The notes under the pieces were generated by a model that saw only the letters and a program-made list of their open reading frames with translations, was not told the origin of the DNA and searched no databases. Position numbers and translations under genes: made by a program. Below are positions 37,234 to 46,963 of a stretch of DNA of 64,000 bases, in pieces. This stretch comes from CAZXNF01 sp050741255 (lineage in GTDB: Bacteria; Pseudomonadota; Gammaproteobacteria; Burkholderiales; SG8-41). How positions within the stretch are numbered: position 1 is the stretch's first letter; each line of letters starts with the position of its first letter. The stretch is taken from positions 20,164 to 84,163 of the forward strand of contig JBOIEQ010000002.1 of the NCBI GenBank assembly GCA_050741255.1, given 5' to 3'.

Positions 37234-38217
37234 GTGACCAGCAAATTGTCGATTGAGATGCTCCTGCTCGGGGCATCGTTAGTGGCGAGCGGCGCGGCGC
37301 ACGCGCAGCAACCGTACCCTAACCGGCCCATCCGCCTGGTCGTGCCGTTCGCGACCGGCGGCGGTACCGATATCTCGGGACGCACGATCGCCAGCAAGCT
37401 GTCCGAGCGACTGAATCAGAACGTCGTCGTCGACAATCGCGCGGGCGCCGGCGGCAACCTCGGCATCGAACTCGTCGCCAAGGCCGCGCCCGACGGCTAC
37501 ACGCTGCTGATCGTGTCGAGCGGCTATGCCGCCAATCCGAGCCTTTACAAACTGTCGTACGACCCGGTGACCGGCTTCGAGCCCATCACGCAGGTGAGCC
37601 AGCAGCCGTTCCTGGTCGTGACGAATGCCAAGGTGCCGATCAAGACGATCAAGGAACTGATCGCGTACGCCAAGGCGAATCCCGGCAAGCTCAATTACTC
37701 GTCGGCGGGCGTGGGCGGTAGCCAGCATCTCGCGGTGGAGTTGTTCAAGGGCATGGCCGGTGTCGATATCGTGCACGTCCCCTACAAGGGCGGCGCGTCG
37801 AACATGGTCGACCTGCTGTCCAACCAGGTGCAGCTCGATTTCGGCACCATCATCTCGACCCTGCCCATGGTCAGGAACGGCCAGCTGCGGCCGCTCGCGG
37901 TCACCACCACGGTGCGCGCAACCGCGCTGCCCGAGGTGCCGACGGTCTCGGAGTCCGGTGTCCCGGGCTATTCCGTCAGCGGCTGGAACGCGATCCTCGC
38001 GCCGGCAAAGACGCCGCGCGACATCGTTGTACTCCTCAACCGCGAGATCGTGGCGCTGCTGCAGGCGCCGGACGTCAGGGAGCGTTACGCGACGGACGGC
38101 AGCATGATCGTGGCCGGCACGCCGCAGCAACTGGCCGAGCATATCCGGGTGGAGGTTGCGAAGTGGGCCAAGCTCATCCAGGAACGCAACATCAAGCTTG
38201 AAACCGCGAGCCGCTGA
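37234..38217 (+). CDS. Bug/TctC-family periplasmic substrate-binding protein 8
   Basis: The 327-residue precursor (start GTG at 37234 with TGAGGAACT upstream; an ATG at 37258 is an alternative) has a signal peptide cleaved near AHAQ. YPNRPIRLVVPFATGGGTDI, SAGVGGSQHLAVELFKGMAG and HVPYKGGASNMVDLLSNQVQ follow. The loop has ATGGGTDI for PPGGGTDI. It precedes a fumarylacetoacetase-type hydrolase by 51 bases, which would process the imported acid. Confidence 0.91.
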   Translation: MTSKLSIEMLLLGASLVASGAAHAQQPYPNRPIRLVVPFATGGGTDISGRTIASKLSERLNQNVVVDNRAGAGGNLGIELVAKAAPDGYTLLIVSSGYAANPSLYKLSYDPVTGFEPITQVSQQPFLVVTNAKVPIKTIKELIAYAKANPGKLNYSSAGVGGSQHLAVELFKGMAGVDIVHVPYKGGASNMVDLLSNQVQLDFGTIISTLPMVRNGQLRPLAVTTTVRATALPEVPTVSESGVPGYSVSGWNAILAPAKTPRDIVVLLNREIVALLQAPDVRERYATDGSMIVAGTPQQLAEHIRVEVAKWAKLIQERNIKLETASR

Positions 38218-38268
38218 GCGCCCGCGGGCGAATTGCCGGATCGACAGAAAACCAGACAGGGAGAGGGA

Positions 38269-39270
38269 ATGAAGCTGTGCAGTTATGAAATCCAGGGACT
38301 GACGCGAGTCGGGGTGATACTCGACAAGGATCGCCTGGCCGATGCCACCATCGCTTGCGCCGCATACCTGCATGTCCAGGGAGAAACCAAGGCCTACGCG
38401 CTGGCGGATGTACTGACGCCCCCCTCCATGCTGGCGATCATCGAAGGCGGTGCTTCTTCCCTGGATGCGCTGCGCAAGGCCGAGCAATATGCAAAAGCCA
38501 ACCCGCAGGCCTCGGGTCCGCGCGGGGAAAAGCTCTTTCACGCGATCAAGGAGGTGCGGCTGAAAGCACCTGTACCCCGGCCACCGAAAATCCTCGGCCC
38601 GAACTGGAATTCGAAGGAAGACCAGGCGCGGATCATCCGGCCGCCCGGCGAACCGCATCCTTTCTATGCGATCAAGCTGAGTACCGCGGTCACCGGACCC
38701 TTCGACCCGATCGAGATTCCGGACATCGGTGGCGTCATCTCCGAGGTGGAAGCGGCGTTGATCATCGGGAAAAAAGGCAAGAACATCCCCGAGAACAAGG
38801 CGGCGGAGTACATCTTCGGCTACACGGTGGCCAACGATCTGACCGCCCTCGACATGCGGGACAAGCAGGAATGGGTGCTGGTGAAGTCCCCCACCGGCGG
38901 CGAACAGATCCGGATTTCCTCGGCCGCCCGCTACAAGTGTCTCGACACCTTCTGTCCCATGGGACCCTGGCTGGTGACGGCGGATGAAATCGACATCCAT
39001 AACTGCCGCATGGACGCCCGCGTCGACGGCGAACTCGACCAGACGGGAACGACCGCGGACATGGTCTTCAACTTCTTCCAGCTGATCGCCTACTTCTCCA
39101 AGGCGCACACGCTCGAGCCCGGTGACGTGATCCTCAGCGCCACCACGCCTCTCGCGCCGGAAAGAAAGAAAGCCAAGCTCGGAAAAATCGATATCAACAA
39201 CGGCAAGAAAGTGCTGGAGTCGGAAATCGAGGGAATCGGCGTGATCCGCAACCCGATCAAGCGCGTATGA
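38269..39270 (+). CDS. Fumarylacetoacetate hydrolase (FAA) family protein
   Basis: The 333-residue protein has the FAH fold: KILGPNWNSKEDQARI, metal-ligand region GGVISEVEAALIIGKKGKNI, YTVANDLTALDMRDKQEWVL and a KCLDTFCPMGPWLVTADEID loop. Members hydrolyse or decarboxylate beta-diketo or oxo-acids, such as acylpyruvates or homoprotocatechuate products, with Mg2+ or Mn2+. The ATG at 38269 has GGGAGAGGGA directly upstream. It ends the plus-strand run beginning at 25738 and converges on a membrane protein gene. Confidence 0.87.
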   Translation: MKLCSYEIQGLTRVGVILDKDRLADATIACAAYLHVQGETKAYALADVLTPPSMLAIIEGGASSLDALRKAEQYAKANPQASGPRGEKLFHAIKEVRLKAPVPRPPKILGPNWNSKEDQARIIRPPGEPHPFYAIKLSTAVTGPFDPIEIPDIGGVISEVEAALIIGKKGKNIPENKAAEYIFGYTVANDLTALDMRDKQEWVLVKSPTGGEQIRISSAARYKCLDTFCPMGPWLVTADEIDIHNCRMDARVDGELDQTGTTADMVFNFFQLIAYFSKAHTLEPGDVILSATTPLAPERKKAKLGKIDINNGKKVLESEIEGIGVIRNPIKRV

Positions 39271-39317
39271 CACCGGGCGGCGGCCGGTTCTCGGTTTCGA
39301 AGCGCTGACTGGTCGGC

Positions 39318-39890
39318 TTAGCCCGCGTCCGACACAGTCTCCCGCACCTCCCGCGCCCACCGCCACACCAGAAACCCCAGCGCCCCCGCGATTACGATCC
39401 ACGCGATTACACGCAACGCGTTCGCGAGCGTGATGTCTTGGTTGAGCAGTCCCCAACGCAGCAGGATCGTGTTCCAGTCATGCTGGGGATCCTTGCCGAA
39501 GCCCGCGAGCGGCAGCACCCGCGCGCGCGCATCCGCCATATAGATCGCCACGCTCAGCAGGCTCTGTCCCAGCCAGATGCTGCTGAGCCCGTACGACATC
39601 GTCCAGCGGCGACGCCAGAACTCGAACATGCAGATCAGCGGAAAGACGATCTGCGCGAACGTACCGCCGTAGACGGCCAGACGATTGCTGAACATACCGA
39701 CGAGGGGATGTCCCGCTTCGTGCACGGCGAAGTTGGCGTCGTCCACCAGCGGCACCCAGCCGCCGGCGAAAAACGCGCGATACGCGATGAAGCCCGCGAA
39801 CGCGAAAGCAAAGATCAGCCCGCCCGTCGGCACCGGATTCCACGGCCGCGTATTGGTCCAGGCGATGTCGTCTGCGATGCGCATGAACAC
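39318..39890 (-). CDS. Small membrane protein with an HEAGH (HExxH) motif
   Basis: The 190-residue protein has four or five hydrophobic segments (GLIFAFAFAGFIAYRAFF, TFAQIVFPLICMFEF, LSSIWLGQSLLSVAIYM, VIAWIVIAGALGFLVW). Its HEAGH sequence, in DDANFAVHEAGHPLVGMFSN, fits the zinc-peptidase HExxH pattern just ahead of a membrane segment, as in M50 site-2 proteases. A second metal ligand is not obvious; an Asp-rich DDANF precedes. The start is taken as GTG at 39890; an ATG at 39884 is possible. It could be a reduced membrane protease or simply a conserved unknown. Confidence 0.65.
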   Translation of the reverse strand: MFMRIADDIAWTNTRPWNPVPTGGLIFAFAFAGFIAYRAFFAGGWVPLVDDANFAVHEAGHPLVGMFSNRLAVYGGTFAQIVFPLICMFEFWRRRWTMSYGLSSIWLGQSLLSVAIYMADARARVLPLAGFGKDPQHDWNTILLRWGLLNQDITLANALRVIAWIVIAGALGFLVWRWAREVRETVSDAG

Positions 39891-40008
39891 GGTCAGCCGC
39901 TTCCTACAGGGTAAACGCCGGGACCCCGACAGGCCGCCGACAGCGCGCTCTCCAGAATGCAGGCATCAGGCGGGCAATGGTAACCCGTCCTTTTGAAGGG
40001 GTCCGACC

Positions 40009-40164
40009 ATGATCTCCACCATCCTGCTGGTTGTGCTGGTTCTGCTGCTGATCGGGGCGTTGCCGACGTGGTCGTACAGCGGCTCCTGGGGCTACTACCC
40101 GAGCGGCGGGCTGGGCCTGCTGGTGCTCATCCTGCTAATCCTGCTGCTCACTGGGCGCATTTAG
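40009..40164 (+). CDS. DUF3309 family small membrane protein
   Basis: The 51-residue product MISTILLVVLVLLLIGALPT-WSYSGSWGYYPSGGLG-LLVLILLILLLTGRI has two hydrophobic segments joined by a Trp/Tyr/Gly-rich turn, the DUF3309 pattern. These tiny proteins are common in proteobacteria beside stress-related genes, and their function is unknown. GAAGGGGTCC lies upstream. The next gene begins 9 bases later. Confidence 0.85.
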   Translation: MISTILLVVLVLLLIGALPTWSYSGSWGYYPSGGLGLLVLILLILLLTGRI

Positions 40165-40173
40165 GGGAGCCGC

Positions 40174-40749
40174 ATGAACAACACCACGGCCATCATCATC
40201 GCCGGGCGTTTCGATGCGCAGAAGAGCGCGGACGAGGCGATCCACCAGTTGCTGCACGTCGGCTTCCCCGCGGACCGGTTTACGAGCTTCTTCGTCAATC
40301 CGCCGGGGCATCACGACCGGTTTCCCATCGGCGGTGACCGCGACGAATCACCCGGCGCCAAGGGCGCCGATGGCGGCGCCGCGAAAGGCGCGGCCATCGG
40401 CGGCGCGATCGGTCTTGGCGTCGGTCTTGCGGCCACGCCGCTGGCCGGGCCGGCGGCAGCCGTGGGCGGCGCAGGCGTAGGCGCCTACGTAGGCTCGCTC
40501 GTGGGCGCGCTCAATCAGCTGGGCGGCGAGGAGGGCGAGCGCGTGCGTGTGCGCGAAAGCGGCGTACTGGTGGCCGTGCAGACCCGCAGCGCGGATGACG
40601 AACGTCTGGTCATCGACCTCCTCCAGCGCGCGGGCGCGCATGAAATCGAGCGCGCGCAAGGCCGGTGGGAAGCCGGCAAATGGGCGGATTTCGACGCCTT
40701 ACGGCCGCCCATACTGGTGAAGAGCGTCGACGTCCGCTCGGCGGCATAA
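40174..40749 (+). CDS. Glycine-zipper protein of unknown function
   Basis: The 191-residue protein starts MNNTTAIIIAGRFDAQKSAD with an alpha/beta region resembling small ferredoxin-fold proteins (ADEAIHQLLHVGFPADRFTS). A Gly/Ala-rich segment at about residues 67-115 (GGAIGLGVGLAATPLAGPAA) forms a glycine zipper able to cross or bind a membrane. A C-terminal repeat of the first fold follows (VLVAVQTRSADDERLVIDLL). Proteins of this layout appear as stress- or envelope-associated unknowns. It is probably co-transcribed with the DUF3309 gene. Confidence 0.7.
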   Translation: MNNTTAIIIAGRFDAQKSADEAIHQLLHVGFPADRFTSFFVNPPGHHDRFPIGGDRDESPGAKGADGGAAKGAAIGGAIGLGVGLAATPLAGPAAAVGGAGVGAYVGSLVGALNQLGGEEGERVRVRESGVLVAVQTRSADDERLVIDLLQRAGAHEIERAQGRWEAGKWADFDALRPPILVKSVDVRSAA

Positions 40750-40758
40750 AACCTTCGG

Positions 40759-41727
40759 CTAGCGCTCGTTCGCGCTCGTTGCAGCGCGCTTGAGACGGTC
40801 CCGTACCGCTGCCCACTCCGGCGTCTGTGGCAGTGCCTCCACCAGGATCACGTCGCGGCCTGCGGCATCGAGCGCGCGCAGGTTCGCATAGAGAGCGTGC
40901 GCATAGCCCGCGGCGTCCTGCGGCGCTGTGATCCAGGCATCACTTGAACCGGGCGGTTGCGCTGCGGTGTGCGCGAGGACCGCGACTTGCTTGCCCTGCC
41001 GGGAAAGGCTTGTGGCCAGTTCCAGCATCAGGTCCGCTGCCATCAACATGAGCGGCGTCGCCGGCGCGTAGTGCGACGCCAGCGTGCCGGAAGCGCGCGG
41101 CGCGTCCGAACCTCCGATGCCCACCGGAATGCCCAGTACCTCTTCGATCATCGCCGGCGTAATCGCCCCGGGCCTCAGCACGCGGGGCCCTGCGCCCGTG
41201 AGATCCACGATCGTCGATTCGATACCGACTTCCGGCAATTCTCCATCCAGCACCACGTCCACCGCATCGCCCAGGTCACGGCGCACGTCGTCCGCCCGCG
41301 TGGCGCTGACGCGGCCGAACTTGTTGGCGGAAGGTGCCGCGATGCCGCCGCCGAACGCCGCGAGCAGCGCGTGCGCCACCGGATGCGCGGGCACCCGCAA
41401 GCCGACGCTGTCCTGCCCGCCGGTGACGAGGCCGGTGACCTGCGGCTGTTTTTTCAGGATGAGCGTCAGCGGGCCGGGCCAGAACTTCGCTGCCAGCGTA
41501 TACGCGGGTGCGGGAATGTCGCGCGCCCAGAGCGGCATCTGCACCACGTCGGCGACGTGTACGATCACTGGATGGTCGGCCGGCCGGCCCTTCGCGGCGT
41601 AGAGGCGGCGGATGGCGTCGGGATTCGCAGCATCGCAGCCGAGGCCATAGACCGTCTCGGTGGGAAACGCGACGAGGCGGCCCTGGCGGAGGGCGGCTAC
41701 CGCTTTTTCGATCTCCAAGGCATTCAT
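40759..41727 (-). CDS. L-threonylcarbamoyladenylate synthase, Sua5/TsaC type
   Basis: The 322-residue protein makes the precursor of the t6A modification of ANN-decoding tRNAs from threonine, bicarbonate and ATP. The N-terminal YrdC domain shows GRLVAFPTETVYGLGCDAAN, the KGRP motif and HPVIVHVADV, then LVTGGQDSVGLRVPAHPVAH and PSANKFGRVSATRADDV. The C-terminal region (SGTLASHYAPATPLMLM) is the Sua5 extra domain, so this is the long form. It is transcribed after purC, from which it is separated by a palindrome. Confidence 0.92.
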   Translation of the reverse strand: MNALEIEKAVAALRQGRLVAFPTETVYGLGCDAANPDAIRRLYAAKGRPADHPVIVHVADVVQMPLWARDIPAPAYTLAAKFWPGPLTLILKKQPQVTGLVTGGQDSVGLRVPAHPVAHALLAAFGGGIAAPSANKFGRVSATRADDVRRDLGDAVDVVLDGELPEVGIESTIVDLTGAGPRVLRPGAITPAMIEEVLGIPVGIGGSDAPRASGTLASHYAPATPLMLMAADLMLELATSLSRQGKQVAVLAHTAAQPPGSSDAWITAPQDAAGYAHALYANLRALDAAGRDVILVEALPQTPEWAAVRDRLKRAATSANER

Positions 41728-41733
41728 TCGAAG

Positions 41734-41859
41734 TTAGCCGCAGAGACGCAGAGAGCGCAGAGAAAGCGGAATGACGGCAAAAAAAGAGGTCTTTCCGAAT
41801 AAATCGCCGTTATTGCTTGTTCGCGTTTCCTCTGCGTTCTCTGCGTCTCTGCGGCTATT
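41734..41859. repeat. Text-like palindrome, GCAGAGACGCAGAGA family, copy 1
   Basis: The left arm 41734-41769 (TTAGCCGCAGAGACGCAGAG...) and right arm 41824-41859 are nearly perfect inverses over about 33 bp, separated by about 54 nt. It fills the gap between purC and the Sua5 gene, both on the minus strand. Family members lie at 51392-51456 and 63128-63263. Confidence 0.88.
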
Positions 41860-41865
41860 GTCGAT

Positions 41866-42759
41866 TTAGTTGCCTGTGAGCATGTGCAAAGCCTCCTGGT
41901 ACTTCTCGGAGGTCTTCGCCAGGATATCCGGCGGCAGCGCCGGCGCGGGATGTTTCTTGTTCCACGGCTGCGTTTCCAGCCAGTCGCGCACGAACTGCTT
42001 GTCGAAGGACGGCGGCGAGATGCCCGTGCGGTACTGGTCTTTCGGCCAGAAGCGCGATGAATCCGGCGTCAGCGCCTCGTCGATCAGGTACAGCTTGCCC
42101 GCCGCGTCCACGCCGAATTCGAACTTGGTGTCGGCGATGATCACGCCTCGCGTTTCCGCGTAGGCGGCAGCCTCGGTGTAAAGCTTGATCGCGATGTCGC
42201 GCACCTGCGCGGCATAGGCGGCGCCGATCGTCTCTTCCACCACGGCATAGGAAATATTCTCGTCGTGTTCGCCGGCCGGCGCCTTGGACGCGGCGGTGAA
42301 GATCGGCTGGTCGAGTTTCTGTGCCTGCTGGAGCCCCGCCGGCAGCTTGATGCCACAAATCTCGCCGGTGGCCTGGTAATCCTTCCACCCCGAACCCGCG
42401 ACATAGCCGCGCACCACCGCTTCCACCAGCAGGGGCTTGAACTTGTGCACGACCATCGCGCGACCGGCGACCTGCTCGCGTTCGGCGGCGCCGCTCACCA
42501 CCGACTCCGGCGCGACGCCGGTCAGGTGGTTGGGGCCGAGGTGCTGCAGTTTCTCGAACCAGAAATTCGACAGCGTGGTGAGCACGCGGCCCTTGCCCGG
42601 GATCGGCGTCGGCAGGATGACGTCGAAGGCGGACAGGCGGTCGGTCTGGATGACGAGCAGCTTGTCATCGCCCACGGCGTAGAGATCGCGCACCTTGCCG
42701 CGATGCAGGAAGGGCAGGCTCTTGAGGCTGGATTCGAAGAGGGAGACGGGAGTGTTCAT
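41866..42759 (-). CDS. purC: Phosphoribosylaminoimidazole-succinocarboxamide synthase (SAICAR synthetase)
   Basis: The 297-residue enzyme joins aspartate to CAIR with ATP in purine synthesis. [59 protein letters not shown] and [20 protein letters not shown] are family motifs. Length matches the long bacterial/yeast-like form. The ATG at 42759 is chosen; a longer frame reads into a palindrome. It follows purK on the same strand. Confidence 0.96.
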   Translation of the reverse strand: MNTPVSLFESSLKSLPFLHRGKVRDLYAVGDDKLLVIQTDRLSAFDVILPTPIPGKGRVLTTLSNFWFEKLQHLGPNHLTGVAPESVVSGAAEREQVAGRAMVVHKFKPLLVEAVVRGYVAGSGWKDYQATGEICGIKLPAGLQQAQKLDQPIFTAASKAPAGEHDENISYAVVEETIGAAYAAQVRDIAIKLYTEAAAYAETRGVIIADTKFEFGVDAAGKLYLIDEALTPDSSRFWPKDQYRTGISPPSFDKQFVRDWLETQPWNKKHPAPALPPDILAKTSEKYQEALHMLTGN

Positions 42760-42776
42760 ATAGTGATGGGAACGGT

Positions 42777-42916
42777 TGAACCACAGAGGCACAGAGTCAC
42801 GGAGAACGGCAAACGCCGGTCACCTTCAGAGACAAGGGGAATGCGCTACGCGCAGATGGCGCTTGGTTCCATTTCGGGCGGATGGTTTTCTCCGTGCCTC
42901 TGTGCCTCTGTGGTTC
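42777..42916. repeat. Text-like palindrome, CACAGAGGCACAGAGG family, copy 2
   Basis: The left arm 42777-42814 (GAACCACAGAGGCACAGAGT...) pairs with the right arm 42884-42916 (...CCGTGCCTCTGTGCCTCTGT). The roughly 70-nt centre differs entirely from that of copy 1 (29513-29602). It lies between purK and purC. Confidence 0.87.
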
Positions 42917-42930
42917 CAGCTTTGCGATCG

Positions 42931-44082
42931 TTAACCATTGGCAGCGGCACGCGGCAGCACCGGCTGCAGCTTCGCGCGGATGCCGAGCGCCGCGGCGAGC
43001 GCGGCGTCGGCGGTCGCGCCGAGCACGGTGTAGTGGCCCATTTTCCGGCCCGGACGCGCTTCGTGCTTGCCGTAGAGGTGGAGCTTCGCGTCGGGCGAAG
43101 TGAACACCTCCTGCCAGGGCGGTGCGCCGTTGGCCCACAGGTCGCCCAGCAGGTTGACCATTACCACCGGTGACAACAGACGGGTCGCGCCGAAGGGCAG
43201 GCCGCACATGGCGCGCGCCTGCTGCTCGAATTGCGAAGTCGCGCAGGCGTCGATCGTGTAGTGGCCGCTGTTGTGCGGGCGCGGCGCGATTTCGTTGGCG
43301 ACCAGCGCGCCGTCCGCCAGCACGAAGAACTCCACGGCCAGCACGCCGACATAGCCCAGCTGCTCCGCCACGCCCAGCGCCCGTTTCTCGGCTTCGCGCG
43401 CGAGTTCCGGCGACACGCGCGCCGGCACGATCGACACGTCGAGGATGCCGTCCACGTGTTTGTTCTCGGCGACCGGGAAGGCGACGCTCCTGCCGTCCGC
43501 GCCGCGCGCAACAACGACCGAGAGCTCCTTCGCGAGCGCGACCAGCTTTTCCAGCACGCAGGCCTCGCCGCCCATCTTGCGGAACGCGGTCTTTGCTTCC
43601 GCGGCGTTCGCGATGCGCGCCTGGCCCTTGCCGTCGTAACCGAAGCGGGCCCGCTTCAGCACGCCCGGATACAGCGCTGCTGCGGCGCGGTCGAGGTCAG
43701 CCTCGTTTTCGATGACGGCGAACGGCGCGGTGCCGAAGCCGTGCTGCGCCAGGAAGTTCTTCTCGCGAATGCGGTCCTGCGCCACGGCGACGCTGTCGCC
43801 GGCCGGACTCACGGGACCGTGCGCGGCCAGCCAGCGCAGGCTGTCCGCGGGCACGTTCTCGAACTCGGTCGTCACCGCATCGCAGGCGTCGGCGAGCTGC
43901 TGCAGCGCTTCGCGATCCTGGTAGGCGGCCTTGATGTGCACGTCGGCGATGCTGCCGGCCGGGGACAGCGGGTCGGGATCGAGCACGGTGACGCGGTAGC
44001 CCATGCCGTGTGCGGCGAGCGTGAACATGCGGCCGAGCTGGCCGCCGCCCAGCATGCCGAGCATGGCGTCGGGCAAAATCAC
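42931..44082 (-). CDS. purK: N5-carboxyaminoimidazole ribonucleotide synthase (ATP-grasp)
   Basis: The 383-residue enzyme converts AIR, bicarbonate and ATP to N5-[24 protein letters not shown] is the N-terminal motif, [15 protein letters not shown] the ATP-grasp loop, and [20 protein letters not shown] the metal/substrate region. The start is a GTG at 44082 that overlaps the stop of purE (GTGA), indicating translational coupling. Confidence 0.96.
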   Translation of the reverse strand: MILPDAMLGMLGGGQLGRMFTLAAHGMGYRVTVLDPDPLSPAGSIADVHIKAAYQDREALQQLADACDAVTTEFENVPADSLRWLAAHGPVSPAGDSVAVAQDRIREKNFLAQHGFGTAPFAVIENEADLDRAAAALYPGVLKRARFGYDGKGQARIANAAEAKTAFRKMGGEACVLEKLVALAKELSVVVARGADGRSVAFPVAENKHVDGILDVSIVPARVSPELAREAEKRALGVAEQLGYVGVLAVEFFVLADGALVANEIAPRPHNSGHYTIDACATSQFEQQARAMCGLPFGATRLLSPVVMVNLLGDLWANGAPPWQEVFTSPDAKLHLYGKHEARPGRKMGHYTVLGATADAALAAALGIRAKLQPVLPRAAANG

Positions 44083-44597
44083 TTGCGTTTCACCGCGGGC
44101 AGTTTCATCTGGCGTACTTTGGCCGCCTGCTTGCGGCGGAACGCGGCAAGCCTGCGCGCGAGTTTCGGATCGTCACGCGCCAGCACCGCCACCGCGAACA
44201 GGCCCGCGTTGGCCGCGCCCGCTTCGCCGACGGCGAAGGTGGCGACCGGCACGCCTTTCGGCATCTGCACGATGGACAGCAGGGAATCGAGGCCGCCGAG
44301 CGCGCGCGAGGTGACCGGCACGCCCAGCACCGGCACGATGGTCTTGGCGGCGAGCATGCCCGGCAGATGCGCCGAACCGCCGGCGCCCGCGATGATGATC
44401 CGCAGGCCGCGCCGTTCGGCGGATTCCGCGTACTGATACAGGAGGTCGGGCGTGCGGTGCGCGGACACGACGCGCGCCTCGCACGGCACGCCGAAAGCCT
44501 TGAGCTGCTCGACCGCGTGCTGCATCACCGCCCAGTCGCTCTGGCTGCCCATCACCACGCCGACGAGCGCAGAGGATTTTTTTCGGGTGGAAGTCAC
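44079..44597 (-). CDS. purE: N5-carboxyaminoimidazole ribonucleotide mutase
   Basis: The 172-residue enzyme moves the carboxyl group of N5-CAIR to give [43 protein letters not shown] and [20 protein letters not shown] are the class I PurE signatures. An extended basic tail ([20 protein letters not shown]) follows the core. It is coupled to purK by a four-base overlap and heads the purEK unit. Confidence 0.97.
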   Translation of the reverse strand: MTSTRKKSSALVGVVMGSQSDWAVMQHAVEQLKAFGVPCEARVVSAHRTPDLLYQYAESAERRGLRIIIAGAGGSAHLPGMLAAKTIVPVLGVPVTSRALGGLDSLLSIVQMPKGVPVATFAVGEAGAANAGLFAVAVLARDDPKLARRLAAFRRKQAAKVRQMKLPAVKRK

Positions 44598-44650
44598 GCT
44601 GGCGGCGGATTCATGGTGAAGGGCGCATTTTATACCCGCACCGGAACAAT

Positions 44651-45673
44651 CTAGTACGTATCGGTGTGTTCATGCGCCAGATCGAGGGCGCGCCGCAACT
44701 GGGCATTCTCGCGCGAACCGGCCCGGTTGAGCTCGCTGAAGAAGCGCTTTTCATCGGGGGCCCATTTCTCCTGGCCACAGAAACTGCGCCGGAACAGATC
44801 GACCGAAGCGTGGTCGAGCATCTTTCCCAGCACCTCCGGGTCCGTCCCTGAAACATGCGATCCGACCCAGTCGATCAACCCGGCACGGAAACCTGCGTAT
44901 TGCGCCGCAAAATCTGGCGCTGTTATGAGGAGCGGCCAATGCTCGTAGCTCTCGCGGCTCATCACCGAGCTGATGCTCGATGGCCGCATATGCCGGATAT
45001 AGAGCAGCTCTGGCGTGGTCCAGACCATGCCTTGCGCCACCGTCAGACACGACCACAAATATTGGAAGAAGATGATGTTCTCTGTTACTGCACACGTCGC
45101 GACGAGAGCGTCGCGCATGGCCACGCGCCTTCCGACCGAATAAAACGTCGACGAATATCGGCGCATGAAAGCGAGCAGGCGCTCGACCGTTTCGATCTGC
45201 GGATAGGCGTGCATAGGCTGCACGGTGAAAGTTGCTTGGGTTTTGCCTTCTACGCCCGCTTTCTGCAGACGATTAAGGTTGAAGGCAGCCGATTTGCCGC
45301 GGGCGACCACATGATCAGGATGGTCGCGCAAAAAAGCTACGCAGCGCTCGAGCGTTTCCGGCACCACGAAATCATCGTCTGCGCATAACATGACGACCGG
45401 CGAGCTGATGCGGCCTAGTGCGTCGATCAGTTTCGCCGGAAAACTCAATGTGTTGGGGTAGAAAAACGGCTCCAGCCACAGCTCGGGCCAATCCACCTGT
45501 GCGCGTTCTACCACGGCGCGATCTTCCCCGGTGCTGCTGTCGACGAGATGGATCCTTCCCTGATACTCGATCCGACGCAGATATGAGAGCAGTCGGCGCA
45601 GAAAGCGCGCGCTGTTGTGAGAAGGGATGATCAGAGAGAACGCGTCCGGATCGTCGATGAGAGGAAAATTCAT
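44651..45673 (-). CDS. Family-2-like glycosyltransferase (TIGR00180-type domain), paralogue A
   Basis: The 340-residue protein opens with a GT-A nucleotide-binding strand ([20 protein letters not shown]) and has a DxD-type metal site in [19 protein letters not shown] conserved C-terminal region contains [20 protein letters not shown]. It lacks a signal peptide and membrane helices and so would act in the cytoplasm, probably on a surface polysaccharide or other glycan. The ATG at 45673 has no strong RBS. It lies 10 bases after its paralogue, with the same layout ([42 protein letters not shown]). Confidence 0.82.
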   Translation of the reverse strand: MNFPLIDDPDAFSLIIPSHNSARFLRRLLSYLRRIEYQGRIHLVDSSTGEDRAVVERAQVDWPELWLEPFFYPNTLSFPAKLIDALGRISSPVVMLCADDDFVVPETLERCVAFLRDHPDHVVARGKSAAFNLNRLQKAGVEGKTQATFTVQPMHAYPQIETVERLLAFMRRYSSTFYSVGRRVAMRDALVATCAVTENIIFFQYLWSCLTVAQGMVWTTPELLYIRHMRPSSISSVMSRESYEHWPLLITAPDFAAQYAGFRAGLIDWVGSHVSGTDPEVLGKMLDHASVDLFRRSFCGQEKWAPDEKRFFSELNRAGSRENAQLRRALDLAHEHTDTY

Positions 45674-45683
45674 GGCAGCCGCG

Positions 45684-46685
45684 CTAGTAGGTGTCCGGGT
45701 AACGCGCCGTGAATTTCGCGCACGCGTCGACCCGCGCATACTCGGGCGAGGCGCGATCGCGCGACCGCTCGAGAAAACGGACCTCCTCGAAGTTGTCTGA
45801 CTCGTGGCCGCAATAGCCACGAATCATGAGGCCCACCGCAGCCTCATCGAACCGGGTCTCGAAGTCGAGAGGGAGCGTGGCGCGCGTGGCGTAGAAACTT
45901 GCGACCGCCACCCGGAACCGCTGGTAGTACTCGGTGAAGCGCGGATGGGTAATGAGCAGCGGCCAGTGTTCGTAATCCGCGGCGCGCGCCTGTGCGCTGG
46001 TACTTTTTGCATGGCCTTGGCGCACGTAGAACAGCTCGTCGACACACGCAACCTTCCCCTGCACCACACCCAGCACCGATAGCAAATACTGGACGAAGAT
46101 CATGTTTTCGCTGCCGGCGATGGTCGCGCGCGTGGCCTCCAGCAGCAGTTCCCGCCGGTGCACCGAATTGAAGGTGGTCGAATACTGGTTCACGCAGCCC
46201 AGCAGCCGCTCGAAGGGATCGGCTTCGGCGTAGGCGCGCATGGGATACGACCGCAGCCGCCATTCGGGCGCGGCGGCGGCCTCTGCGCCCTGCTGCATCT
46301 CGAACATCATGTGCCGCCCGCGCGCGACCGCCAGGCCGCTGTCCGCCTCCAGCATTTCGACGCAGCCTTCCAGCGCGTCGAGCATGACGTAGTCGTCGTT
46401 CGCGCACACCATTACGGCGCGCGACTCCAGGCGCTCGAGCGTCGCGGCCAGCTTGTCGAAGAAACCGATCTCGGAAGGATAGGTCTGCAGGTCGATCCTT
46501 AACCCGGGGTATTGGCCTGCGCAGGCCCGCACCTGGGCCTGTGCCTCCGGCGCACTGCTGTCGGCAACGGCCAGTGCGCCCCGATAACCCTCGGCAGCCA
46601 GATAGTCCAGCGCCCGGCGTAGAAAGGCCGTACCGTTGTGGTTCGGCACGATCAGCGTGAAGGCGCGCGGGTCTTCGATCAGCAT
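45684..46685 (-). CDS. Family-2-like glycosyltransferase (TIGR00180-type domain), paralogue B
   Basis: The 333-residue protein has the same plan as paralogue A: MLIEDPRAFTLIVPNHNGTA, the DxD-like VMVCANDDYVMLDALEGC, YSTTFNSVHRRELLLEA and [13 protein letters not shown]. Both end in a DTY tail (HTDTY against YPDTY). It probably arose with A by tandem duplication. The start at 46685 begins the family sequence. It diverges from an SDR gene; the 278 bases between the two genes hold no recognisable element. Confidence 0.82.
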   Translation of the reverse strand: MLIEDPRAFTLIVPNHNGTAFLRRALDYLAAEGYRGALAVADSSAPEAQAQVRACAGQYPGLRIDLQTYPSEIGFFDKLAATLERLESRAVMVCANDDYVMLDALEGCVEMLEADSGLAVARGRHMMFEMQQGAEAAAAPEWRLRSYPMRAYAEADPFERLLGCVNQYSTTFNSVHRRELLLEATRATIAGSENMIFVQYLLSVLGVVQGKVACVDELFYVRQGHAKSTSAQARAADYEHWPLLITHPRFTEYYQRFRVAVASFYATRATLPLDFETRFDEAAVGLMIRGYCGHESDNFEEVRFLERSRDRASPEYARVDACAKFTARYPDTY

Positions 46686-46963
46686 GCAATGGATGGATGG
46701 GGAAACCCTGCGGCCATGCAAGGGTGACGGAAAACAGGAGGACCCAGCCGAAGAATGCGGGAGCGACTCGGTGATCGTCAACCGATCCGGCGGTACGCGT
46801 CCGCACGGCTTGGAGCGGGTGGCGGCCGCTGCTAAACTCAAGGCAAAAATACGCACCCTCGTCACGCATCCTCGCCCCGGGAAAACCACGCGATGGGGAT
46901 GTCGGCATTGCACACCGCTGGTCGCTGGTCTCTATCGCCTTCCTCTGACTGTCTGGATTCCTG

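Noticed and set aside
44651..46685. Surface polysaccharide cluster
   Set aside because: Only two paralogous glycosyltransferases occur, with no polymerase, flippase or sugar-nucleotide gene.
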